NCBI RefSeq assembly: GCF_001613145.1
Contig: NZ_BDBU01000016.1
Coordinates: forward strand, 248,001-312,000
Length of the DNA: 64,000 nucleotides
Origin: Nocardia jejuensis NBRC 103114
GTDB lineage: Bacteria; Actinomycetota; Actinomycetes; Mycobacteriales; Mycobacteriaceae
Direction: 5' to 3'
This document shows positions 44,460 to 51,459 of the stretch, piece after piece. A model generated the notes under the pieces. That model searched no databases and was not told the DNA's origin. It was given only the letters and a program-made list of their open reading frames with translations. Position 1 is the stretch's first letter. Every line of letters begins with the position of its first letter. The position numbers were made by a program, and so were the translations under genes.

Positions 44460-45460
44460 TCGTGTTCCTTGGCAAGGGGTTTGGTGGAGCCGTAGCCGGT
44501 GGTGAGGGCTATCGCGATGACTGCTTGCTGCTGTTCGGGGGTGAGGGGGCGGGGGGTGCCGAGGGTGGCGGCGTCGAGGTAGAGGGCGCAGGCCCATTCC
44601 AGGAGGAGGGCGTTCTCGACGGCCTGGTTCAGGGTGGCGCCCAGCGTTACCGCGCCGTGGTTGGCGAGGAGGGTGGCCTGCTTGCCGGTCGAGAGTGAAT
44701 TCGCCACGGCCGCAGCCAGTTCGGGGGTGCCGAACGGGTGGAATGGGACGACGGGAGTTTCGCCGCCGAGCACGAGTTGCTGATAGTGGAGAACGGGCAG
44801 CTCGTCCAGTACGCAGCCGAAGGCGGTGGACTTGGGGGCGTGCGTGTGGACGATCGCCTTCGCGGGCAGAGTGCGGTAGATGCCGAGGTGCAGTTGGAGT
44901 TCCGAGGTCGGGGCGAACTCACCGGCGATGACGGTGCCGTCCAAGTCGACCAGCGTGACCTGCTCGGGGGTGAGTTCGGCCAGCACCGCGCCGGTGGCGG
45001 TGATCGCGACGACTCCGCCGCAGGGTGGCGTAGGGGAGGCGATAGGTCCGGCGCACTCCCGATCGACTGTTCCGCCGCTCTCACGACCGACGCTCCCGGC
45101 GTCTGTGTCGGGCCCGTTCGACCGGCGTTCATTTGTGGCGATGTCGCTGGGATGCTCTTCGGCCGGGCCGCGGCCGATAGTGACGGCTCGTGCGCAGGCG
45201 TCGTCCAAGCGGACGCTGGCATTGCCCGCGGTGCCGATCAGGAGGCCGGCGGCGGCCAAGCGGTGGCAAGCCTCGGCGATGTCGATACGGACCGACTCCG
45301 CGGTCGCGAGTGCTCGTGCGGACTCTGGCCGCGGGTGAGCGTGTTCCGAGCCCGTGGCCGGACTTGTCAGCGCGGCGGCTGCCTGCGCTTCTCCCGCTAC
45401 GGAGGAATGCTCCCCATATGAGGCGGGTTCCGGGTGTTCCGATCGCGGCGGGGCGGGCAT
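44456..45460 (-). CDS. Class II aldolase/adducin-family protein with insertion
   Basis: A 334-residue protein, against about 215 usual for the family. The zinc-binding HTH (VHTHAPKS, about 203-210) and later NHGAVTLG are intact, so it is probably an active aldolase for a sugar phosphate. Extra length comes from a 50-residue N-terminal extension and an insertion at about 99-148 rich in Gly, Ser, Asp and Pro. The MPAPPRS start agrees with a TAGATT -10 element 6 nt upstream. It forms an operon with the kinase gene and is divergent from a TetR gene. Confidence 0.85.
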   Translation of the reverse strand: MPAPPRSEHPEPASYGEHSSVAGEAQAAAALTSPATGSEHAHPRPESARALATAESVRIDIAEACHRLAAAGLLIGTAGNASVRLDDACARAVTIGRGPAEEHPSDIATNERRSNGPDTDAGSVGRESGGTVDRECAGPIASPTPPCGGVVAITATGAVLAELTPEQVTLVDLDGTVIAGEFAPTSELQLHLGIYRTLPAKAIVHTHAPKSTAFGCVLDELPVLHYQQLVLGGETPVVPFHPFGTPELAAAVANSLSTGKQATLLANHGAVTLGATLNQAVENALLLEWACALYLDAATLGTPRPLTPEQQQAVIAIALTTGYGSTKPLAKEHE

Positions 45461-45466
45461 GGAGCT

Positions 45467-45472
45467 AATCTA
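45467..45472 (-). promoter_or_regulatory. -10 element of the aldolase-kinase operon (leaderless)
   Basis: TAGATT on the minus strand lies 6 nt before the ATG at 45460. The operator at 45481-45497 sits just upstream, where it can block polymerase. Confidence 0.5.
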
Positions 45473-45480
45473 CAAAATCT

Positions 45481-45497
45481 GAATGAGATTCGCATTC
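45481..45497. promoter_or_regulatory. TetR-type operator
   Basis: GAATGAGATTCGCATTC is a 17-bp palindrome with one mismatched pair. It lies between the aldolase -10 and the TetR start and is probably bound by the TetR protein. Confidence 0.7.
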
Positions 45498-45515
45498 GTA
45501 TTCGGGAAGGAAGTT

Positions 45516-46136
45516 ATGGCGGAGGTGCCGGTGCGGCGAGTGCCACGGCAGGCGCGGAGCCGGGAGCGGCTGGCGCAGGTGTTGGCGGTGGCCGACCGGC
45601 TGGTCGCGACCGAGGGCGTCGAGGCGCTGCGGATGGTGCGGCTGGCGCAGGAGGCGGGGATCTCGGCGGGATCGCTGTATCAGTACCTGCCGGATCGGGA
45701 CGCGGTGCTCGCGGCCTTGGCGGAGTCGTATCTGGAGCGGATCGAGGTGGTGCTGGCGGAACTGGTCACCGCATCCGCGCGGGAGCGATGGGAGGATCCG
45801 GTGGCGGTGCTGGTGGACGGATTCTCGGAGATCTATCGGCGGGAGAACGGGTTTCGGGCGCTGTGGTTCGGTCAGCACGGCTCCGAGGCGATCCGGCACG
45901 CGGATCGGGCGCACAAGCGGCGTATGGCGGACGGGCTCCGGATCGTGCTGCTCGCACAGCAGGCGGTGCCCGATCGAGATTGGCTGCCCGACGCCTGCTT
46001 GAGCGCCCAGCTCATGGCGGACGCGCTGATGCAGGAGGCCTTTCGAATCGACCCGGAAGGTGATCCGAAACTACTGCGGGAGTTGAAGTTCGGGCTGCGC
46101 GGCTACCTGGCGGAGCTTTCGCGCCGCGATGACTGA
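45516..46136 (+). CDS. TetR-family transcriptional regulator
   Basis: A 206-residue regulator. ATG 45516 follows GGAAGG, whereas an in-frame ATG at 45483 lies inside the operator. Residues about 15-60 hold the DNA-binding domain (RLAQVLAVADRLVATEGVEALRMVRLAQEAGISAGSLYQYLPDRD). The C-terminal part resembles TetR_C_17-like ligand domains (SEIYRRENGFRALWFGQHGSEAIR). It is divergent from the aldolase-kinase operon and probably represses it. Confidence 0.9.
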   Translation: MAEVPVRRVPRQARSRERLAQVLAVADRLVATEGVEALRMVRLAQEAGISAGSLYQYLPDRDAVLAALAESYLERIEVVLAELVTASARERWEDPVAVLVDGFSEIYRRENGFRALWFGQHGSEAIRHADRAHKRRMADGLRIVLLAQQAVPDRDWLPDACLSAQLMADALMQEAFRIDPEGDPKLLRELKFGLRGYLAELSRRDD

Positions 46137-46610
46137 GTGCGGATGGGCGGCCGTTCTGGTTCCGAGTCTTGCTCGCCCGGCCGGTAGTGCCCGATCGGGA
46201 TCGGCTGCAGGCTCCCTCACGATGCTCGAGGTGCTTCGGGTGGAACCGGCTGGTAGCCCCCCGCCACGAAAACCCGCGTCGATTCCGTCTCGCCCCGCCG
46301 AGACGTCCTCCGGCGGTCGCGGTGGGCGTCGAGCGGTGCCGCGCCGTCAAGCGGTCGCCGCGCTAGCGCAGTGGATTCGCGTCCGGCGCGGGCATCGGCC
46401 GGGCGCTCTCGAAGCCCGAAGGTGCTGTGGGAGTTGGTTCCCCCGGCGCGGCTAAGGTTCGGTCCGCTCGGTGAACCGGCCCGCCGATCGGTCCGGGCCC
46501 ACTATGTGGCGGATCCCTCGCTTCGCCGGGGGTCGAGTCCCGAATGAACGACCGTCCTGCTTCGAGTTCGCGGATTCTGCTGTGGGTGCGAGTGGGCCGG
46601 TGGGCGCGGC
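46137..46610. other. Non-coding stretch
   Basis: No frame in this stretch has a credible start or codon pattern. It may contain decayed coding sequence. The terminator hairpin of the nitroreductase gene follows at 46611. Confidence 0.5.
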
Positions 46611-46650
46611 CGGAGTCCGAGAAGGGTGAGGGTGGACGTCTCGGACTCCG
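46611..46650 (-). terminator. Terminator of the nitroreductase gene
   Basis: CGGAGTCCGAGA (46611-46622) and its perfect complement (46639-46650) enclose a 16-nt loop, 54 bp beyond the stop codon of the minus-strand gene. Confidence 0.65.
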
Positions 46651-46703
46651 TCATCGGTGCTCGATCACGCCGACCGGAATCGTGAGAGTGGGCGGTTCGG
46701 ATG

Positions 46704-47504
46704 TCAGTTGGTGTGCCAGGTGACGACATCGCCGAGATCCGCACGGCTGGTGTGGAATCCGTTCACGGCGTGGTCGGAGTCCGGGTAGCCAAAGGAGACG
46801 CCCGCGATGATCTGGCGGTGCTCCGGGATGCCGAAGTACTCGTGCAGGAAGGGCGAGTAGGTCGCGAGCGCCGCCTGCGGGGCGGTGGCGATACCGAGGC
46901 TTTGGGCCGCCAGGAGGAATGAGGTCAGGTACAGGCCGCAATCGACTGCGCCGTAGACACCCAGGTCCGCCTCGGTAGTCAGGATCGCGACGTGAGGAGC
47001 GTCGAAAAGCTCGAAGTTGCGGAGCATTTGGCGCATGGAGCCCTCGTGGTCGCCGCGGACCACCCCGACCGCCTCGTAGAGGGCTCCACCGCATTCACGA
47101 CGGCGGTCGCGGTAGACCCCGTTGTAGGCGGCAGGGAAGGGGAGGTCGGAGTCGGGCGCGGTGCCGTTCATGTGGTCGAGCAGGGCCTTGCGGAAACGGT
47201 CGGTGGCCGCCGGGTCGTCGGTGATGCTCAGCTGCCAGGGCTGGGTGTTGCACCAGGACGGGGTGCGCTGGGCCAGGTGCAGGACGCGCTCGATGGACTC
47301 GCGGGGAACAGGATCGGGGCGGAAGGCCCGGCAGGTGTAGCGGTCGGAGAGCAGGGAGTGCAGGACGGAATAGCGGTCCGTGCCGGTCGCTCCGAGAGCG
47401 GCGCTGGTGGGTCCGGGCAGTCCTGTGGTCGGGGAGTGCCCGGTGGCCGTCGCATCCGGGCCGCTCAGGGGCTCGATGCCTGAAGTGGCGGTGTTGTCTG
47501 ACAT
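46704..47504 (-). CDS. Nitroreductase-family flavoprotein
   Basis: A 266-residue FMN enzyme. After a 40-residue disordered N-terminus the nitroreductase domain begins LLSDRYTCRAFRPDPVPRESIERVL, followed by APSWCNTQPW-type RTPSWCNTQPWQL for FMN binding and a GIATAPQAAL segment. Such enzymes reduce nitro groups, quinones or enals with NAD(P)H. The start follows GAGAGGG. It is divergent from an HxlR regulator with twin operators between, so it is probably induced by electrophiles or quinones. Confidence 0.9.
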   Translation of the reverse strand: MSDNTATSGIEPLSGPDATATGHSPTTGLPGPTSAALGATGTDRYSVLHSLLSDRYTCRAFRPDPVPRESIERVLHLAQRTPSWCNTQPWQLSITDDPAATDRFRKALLDHMNGTAPDSDLPFPAAYNGVYRDRRRECGGALYEAVGVVRGDHEGSMRQMLRNFELFDAPHVAILTTEADLGVYGAVDCGLYLTSFLLAAQSLGIATAPQAALATYSPFLHEYFGIPEHRQIIAGVSFGYPDSDHAVNGFHTSRADLGDVVTWHTN

Positions 47505-47530
47505 GGGTACCCTCTCGATCGATCGGAACC

Positions 47531-47574
47531 GGTCTCGTTTTGAGACCGATTCGACTCGGTCTCATATTAAGACC
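47531..47574. promoter_or_regulatory. Twin HxlR operators
   Basis: GGTCTC-N5-GAGACC (47531-47547) and GGTCTCATATTAAGACC (47558-47574, GGTCT...AGACC) are 17-bp palindromes with centres 27 bp apart. They cover the promoters of both divergent genes. Confidence 0.75.
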
Positions 47575-47581
47575 ACTTGGG

Positions 47582-47587
47582 TAGGAT
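47582..47587 (+). promoter_or_regulatory. -10 element of the HxlR gene (leaderless)
   Basis: TAGGAT lies 6 nt before the ATG at 47594. Confidence 0.45.
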
Positions 47588-47593
47588 TGGAAG

Positions 47594-48043
47594 ATGCGCT
47601 ATGAGGAGCTGGCCGAGGAGCCGTGTTCGATTACGCGGTCGCTGGTGGTGTTCGGGGATCGCTGGACGCTGCTGATACTCAAGGCCGCCTTCGCGGGCGT
47701 GCGTCGGTTCAACGGGTTCCAGTCGTATCTGGGGATTTCCAAGGGGCGGCTGCAGGATCGGCTCGATCGGCTGGTCGAGCATGGGATTCTGCGCAAAGCG
47801 CCCGCGGAGACCGGGGCGTACGAGGAGTACCGGCTCACGCCCAAGGGGCACGATGTGTACCCGATTCTGATGGCGTTCAAGGACTGGGGGGACACCTACG
47901 TCGCGCCCGACGGACCGCCCGTGTACTACCGGCACCGCGATTGCGAGGGACAGGCGCACGTTCGGCTCGAGTGCGACCACTGCGCCGGGGAGCTCACCGC
48001 GCGCGATGTCGTACCGCTACCGGGGCCGGGAATGACCGCTTGA
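47594..48043 (+). CDS. HxlR-family transcriptional regulator
   Basis: A 149-residue winged-helix regulator: CSITRSLVVFGDRWTLLILKAAF, recognition helix about 35-60 (RFNGFQSYLGISKGRLQDRLDRLVEHGIL) and wing with YRLTPKG. A C-terminal extension carries Cys and His (RDCEG, ECDHCAGEL) that could bind a metal; this is not typical of the core family. It probably represses itself and the nitroreductase gene through the twin palindromes. Confidence 0.9.
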   Translation: MRYEELAEEPCSITRSLVVFGDRWTLLILKAAFAGVRRFNGFQSYLGISKGRLQDRLDRLVEHGILRKAPAETGAYEEYRLTPKGHDVYPILMAFKDWGDTYVAPDGPPVYYRHRDCEGQAHVRLECDHCAGELTARDVVPLPGPGMTA

Positions 48044-48147
48044 TCCGTGCATGAGCGTCGCTTCGCGGCTGTGGAAGGTTGCGGTAGGAGGGTCGGAGCG
48101 CTGCTGCTCCGTCGGAAAATGCCCGTGATCGGACTGCGCGACATCCG

Positions 48148-48153
48148 TATAGT
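48148..48153 (+). promoter_or_regulatory. -10 element of the GNAT gene (leaderless)
   Basis: TATAGT lies 7 nt before the ATG at 48161, and no ribosome-binding site is visible. Confidence 0.5.
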
Positions 48154-48160
48154 CGCTGCG

Positions 48161-48667
48161 ATGTCCAGGGTTGTGGTGCGGCCGGCCGAGGTGGCCGACG
48201 AGAAGTTTCTGTGGGAGATGCTCTTCGAGGCGTCGTATTCCCATGAGCAGGGCAGGGTTTCGCCTGATGAGTTGCGTGGGGTGCCGTCGTTGGCGCATTA
48301 CGTGCAGGGGTGGGGCGCACCGGGGGATCTCGGCATGATCGCCGTGGAAGGTGACAGTCCGCGTGGGGCCGCGTGGCTGCGGTTGTTCACCGGTGACAAT
48401 GCCGCCTACGGGCATGTGGACGACGACACTCCGGAGTTGGCAATCGGTGTCGTGCCGGGGATGCGTGGAGCGGGACTGGGGATGGTGCTGATGCACAACC
48501 TGCTCGAGTCGGCGCGCTCCCGGTATCCGGCGGTGAGTTTGAGTGTGCGGCAGGAGAATCCGGCGCGTCGGCTCTACGAACGACTCGGGTTCGTGGAGGT
48601 GCCGGCGTTGTCGCACACGAATCCGGCGGGCAGCACCAGTGTGACGATGGTGCTTCGCTTCGGCTGA
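48161..48667 (+). CDS. GNAT-family N-acetyltransferase
   Basis: A 168-residue acetyltransferase. MSRVVVRPAEVADEKFLWEML is the start, supported by the -10 element 7 nt upstream; in-frame ATGs further upstream would place the start inside poorly conserved sequence. Acetyl-CoA motif A is IGVVPGMRGAGLGMVLM, and motif B has NPARRLYERLGFVEV. Substrate is unknown. It is monocistronic. Confidence 0.88.
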   Translation: MSRVVVRPAEVADEKFLWEMLFEASYSHEQGRVSPDELRGVPSLAHYVQGWGAPGDLGMIAVEGDSPRGAAWLRLFTGDNAAYGHVDDDTPELAIGVVPGMRGAGLGMVLMHNLLESARSRYPAVSLSVRQENPARRLYERLGFVEVPALSHTNPAGSTSVTMVLRFG

Positions 48668-48740
48668 TCGCGGCTCATCCGGTGCCGGGCCCTGGTGGCG
48701 CAAGCCGCGATACGGCGCGATCGTGTTGTGCCGGTGCCGA

Positions 48741-49820
48741 TTACGTATGTGGCCGGATGCTGAACGCGAGTCGCCCTGGGGCGACGTAATCCTTCGGGTC
48801 CAGGAGCATCTGCAGCTTCGGGCCGCCGGGGATGCGTGCCAGTTCCGTCCCGAGAGGCGTCTCGAAGGCTTCGCCACGGGCGGTGATCAGCGGCAGCCAG
48901 TTGTCGTGGTGGTTGGGGACGAACACCTTCGGGCGCAGGGCTTCGATGTAGGTGCGGGGGTCGCGCAGGCCGTTGAAGAATTGGTTGTAGCCCTGGACCG
49001 CGCCGACGTGCACGTCGGAGGCGGGGAGGGTGCGGAGCACATCCACGACTTCGGGGGCCTTGTCCAGCAGTGGACCGGAGGAGTCGTGCCAGGTGAGGGT
49101 GAAGTGCTCGGTGCGGAATTGGTAGAGCAGGACACCGCCTTCGGGGTCGGTGAGACGGCGGGCCAGGTGGGCGGCGTCGGCGAGAGAGGGTGGGTACCTG
49201 CGGATGTCGCCGACGCAGGGGGTGGGGATGACGCGGTCCGAGGCGTCGGGGCCCTCGTGGCGGGAGGTGGGGGCGGAGTGGATATGGCGGATCGCCGTGA
49301 CCGACAGGCCCTCGGCGAGTTCGAAATCGTAGCGGTCACCGGGTAGTGAGGAGGCGGAACCCAGTTCCTCGCACGGGAATTCGGGTGACTCGCTGATCTG
49401 CTTGCGGGCGGTGGCGCAGTGCTCGGCGGTGCCGTACAGGACCGCGCCGCTGGCCTGGGCGATCGGACCGGCGTCGGCGGCGTGGTCGAAATGGCCGTGG
49501 CCGATGAAGATCGCGGCGGGGCGCAGGGCCGCGACCTCGGTGGGGGTGGTTGGCACGTAGCCGGAGGTGACGCCGCGCGGAACCCAGGCGTCCAGGAGCA
49601 AGACCGTACCGCCCAGGGCGACAGCGAAACTCGCGCAGCCGAACCAGGTCAGGATCGCCTGATCCGCGCGGACGGAACCGGTGTCGGGATCCACGGCGTC
49701 GACGCCGAAGAAGCGCTGCCGGGCCGCGACGGTCTGCGCGAGGGTGGGTCGCTCGATGGCGGGCGCGGCCACTCGTTCCGCCAGGCCCGACAAGCCTCGA
49801 GCAATCGGATTGAACGCCAC
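48741..49820 (-). CDS. MBL-fold metallo-hydrolase
   Basis: A 359-residue protein. GTG 49820 is chosen because GGGAGGA lies 6 bp upstream; longer frames lack a signal. The core has WFGCASFAV, then HGHFDHA (the metal-binding HxHxDH) and a late FVPNHHDNWLP, similar to UlaG/NAPE-PLD-like lactonases or phosphodiesterases. The N-terminal RGLSGLAERVAAP helix may contact the membrane. Substrate is unknown. Confidence 0.85.
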   Translation of the reverse strand: MAFNPIARGLSGLAERVAAPAIERPTLAQTVAARQRFFGVDAVDPDTGSVRADQAILTWFGCASFAVALGGTVLLLDAWVPRGVTSGYVPTTPTEVAALRPAAIFIGHGHFDHAADAGPIAQASGAVLYGTAEHCATARKQISESPEFPCEELGSASSLPGDRYDFELAEGLSVTAIRHIHSAPTSRHEGPDASDRVIPTPCVGDIRRYPPSLADAAHLARRLTDPEGGVLLYQFRTEHFTLTWHDSSGPLLDKAPEVVDVLRTLPASDVHVGAVQGYNQFFNGLRDPRTYIEALRPKVFVPNHHDNWLPLITARGEAFETPLGTELARIPGGPKLQMLLDPKDYVAPGRLAFSIRPHT

Positions 49821-50015
49821 CCGTGTTCCTCCCACTGTGTTCTCGACGAACCAACCGGAAGCATCCCGCACCCGAGTGCGCTGCCCCGGCGGCCGGCACG
49901 CCGTAAGGCATCGCGACCGGTGGATCGCGATGGAAAGGTGCGCCCCCGGATCGGGTCGCACGTCAACTCCCGCATTCTTCACGGATCGGGCGCAACTGTC
50001 ATCTGGTTCTCGGCG

Positions 50016-50699
50016 TCAGAGGCCCTGGGACCGGCCGGATTCGGCGGCGTTGCCTTCCGTGCGACTGAATGTCACGTGGGTGACCCGGTCCGAGGACTCC
50101 ACCCGGGTGCACTCGTAGCCCGGGAGCGTGCCCAGATCGTCGTACAGCCGCTCGCCCGCGCCCAGCAGGATCGGGACCACGGCCAGGTGCAACTCGTCCA
50201 CCAGTCCGGCCTTCAGGAACTGGCGCACGGTCGACGACCCGCCACCGAGTCGCACGTCCTGACCGCCCGCCGATTCGAACGCGCGCTTCAGCACTGACTC
50301 CGGTGCGTCGTCGACGAAGTGGAACACCGTGCCGCCCTCCATCGACACGGTCGGGCGTGGGTGGTGGGTGAGCACGAACGTGTCGTGGTGGTAGGGCGGG
50401 TTCGGGCCCCACCAGCCGGTCCAGGAGTGGTCGGGCCATTCCCCGCGGACGGGGCCGAACATGTTGCGGCCCATGATGGTCGCGCCGATATTGACGTCGC
50501 CCGCGATGGCGTGGTCCTCGTCGAGGCCGCCCGTGCCGGTGGCCTGCTCGCCCATCATGTCCCGGCCGTAGTCGGTATCGAAGATCCAGGTGTGCAGCGC
50601 CTCACCGCCGATGCCGAGCGGGTTGTCGAGGCTTTGATCGGGGCCGGCGACGTAGCCGTCCTGGGAGATCGACAGGTTGTGTACGCGAAGTTTCGGCAT
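50016..50699 (-). CDS. RibD C-terminal/dihydrofolate reductase-fold protein
   Basis: A 227-residue protein: KLRVHNLSISQDGYVAG at the start, NIGATIMGRNMF, then VRLGGGSSTVRQFLKAGLVDELHLAVVPILLG near the end. This is the RibD_C pattern of NADPH-dependent reductases found outside the riboflavin pathway in actinobacteria. GAGAGGG precedes the ATG. It is divergent from an HxlR gene with palindromes between, so it is probably an inducible reductase. Confidence 0.88.
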   Translation of the reverse strand: MPKLRVHNLSISQDGYVAGPDQSLDNPLGIGGEALHTWIFDTDYGRDMMGEQATGTGGLDEDHAIAGDVNIGATIMGRNMFGPVRGEWPDHSWTGWWGPNPPYHHDTFVLTHHPRPTVSMEGGTVFHFVDDAPESVLKRAFESAGGQDVRLGGGSSTVRQFLKAGLVDELHLAVVPILLGAGERLYDDLGTLPGYECTRVESSDRVTHVTFSRTEGNAAESGRSQGL

Positions 50700-50718
50700 T
50701 TCCGACCCTCTCTAGTGG

Positions 50719-50770
50719 TTGCGATTTGCAAGCAGTTGTTATGATAGGGGTAACTGGTTGCGGATCGCAA
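50719..50770. promoter_or_regulatory. Paired HxlR operators
   Basis: TTGCGATTTGCAA (50719-50731) and TTGCGGATCGCAA (50758-50770) are 13-bp palindromes with the common half TTGC, between divergent genes and before the HxlR start. Confidence 0.65.
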
Positions 50771-50802
50771 TCGGTTGGCTCGAAAAACTGTGGGAGGCAG
50801 GG

Positions 50803-51297
50803 ATGCAGGCTCGCTCGGGATGCCCGATCAACGCGACCATCGAGGTCATCGGGGACAAGTGGACCCTGCTGGTGCTGCGCGACGTCATGTTCGGCAATCG
50901 CAGGCACTTCCGGGAACTGCTCGCGGGCTCGGAGGAGGGCATCGCCTCGAACATCCTGTCCGATCGGCTCAAGCGATTGGTCGCGGCCGGACTGCTCAGT
51001 CGCGAGGACGTCCGGCAGGGGCAGAAGGCCGAGTACCGGCTCACCGAGGCCGCGATCGAGCTGGTTCCGATCATGGCGCACCTCGGCGCGTGGGGGACGA
51101 AGCATCGTCCCACCACCGAGCGGCTGCGCGTGCGCGCGGAACTGTTGCAGGAAGGCGGCCCGGAGCTCTGGGACGAATTCATGGACGAACTTCGCGAATC
51201 ACATCTGGGCACACCGCTTCCGCGGCGCGAAGGACCCCGCGCCACCGAGCGCCTCGCTCGGGCCTACGACGCCGCCGTCGCACGCGAAAGCCGATAG
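50803..51297 (+). CDS. HxlR-family transcriptional regulator
   Basis: A 164-residue winged-helix regulator. MQARSGCPINATIEVIGDKW follows GGGAGG, which sets the start. The single Cys near the N-terminus (C7) sits where redox-sensing HxlR proteins such as YodB or HypR hold theirs. The wing YRLTEAAIELVPIMAHLGAWG is typical. It is divergent from the reductase gene and likely controls it. Confidence 0.92.
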   Translation: MQARSGCPINATIEVIGDKWTLLVLRDVMFGNRRHFRELLAGSEEGIASNILSDRLKRLVAAGLLSREDVRQGQKAEYRLTEAAIELVPIMAHLGAWGTKHRPTTERLRVRAELLQEGGPELWDEFMDELRESHLGTPLPRREGPRATERLARAYDAAVARESR

Positions 51298-51371
51298 CCG
51301 AGACCTTGCCGTTGCCATCGGCTACCGCTCGGTGAATGTCGGGACCACACCGTGACGAACCAGTTGGCAAA

Positions 51372-51427
51372 CGTTCAGCCCCTTGTGAGAAGCGCGGCGT
51401 TGTATCGAAACCAGGGGTAGCTGAACG
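51372..51427 (+). other. Hairpin upstream of the GHKL-nuclease gene
   Basis: CGTTCAGCCCC (51372-51382) pairs with GGGG (51414-51417) and CTGAACG (51421-51427), with a 3-nt bulge and a 31-nt apical region. It lies 33 bp before the start codon and could be an operator or a 5' RNA element. Confidence 0.35.
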
Positions 51428-51459
51428 AAGGCTGCCGATAGGGCAATTGGGGTCCCACC

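Noticed and set aside
46137..46703. Several short frames between the TetR and nitroreductase genes
   Set aside because: None has a ribosome-binding site, consistent third-position bias or a recognisable product. Only the hairpin at 46611-46650 is supported.
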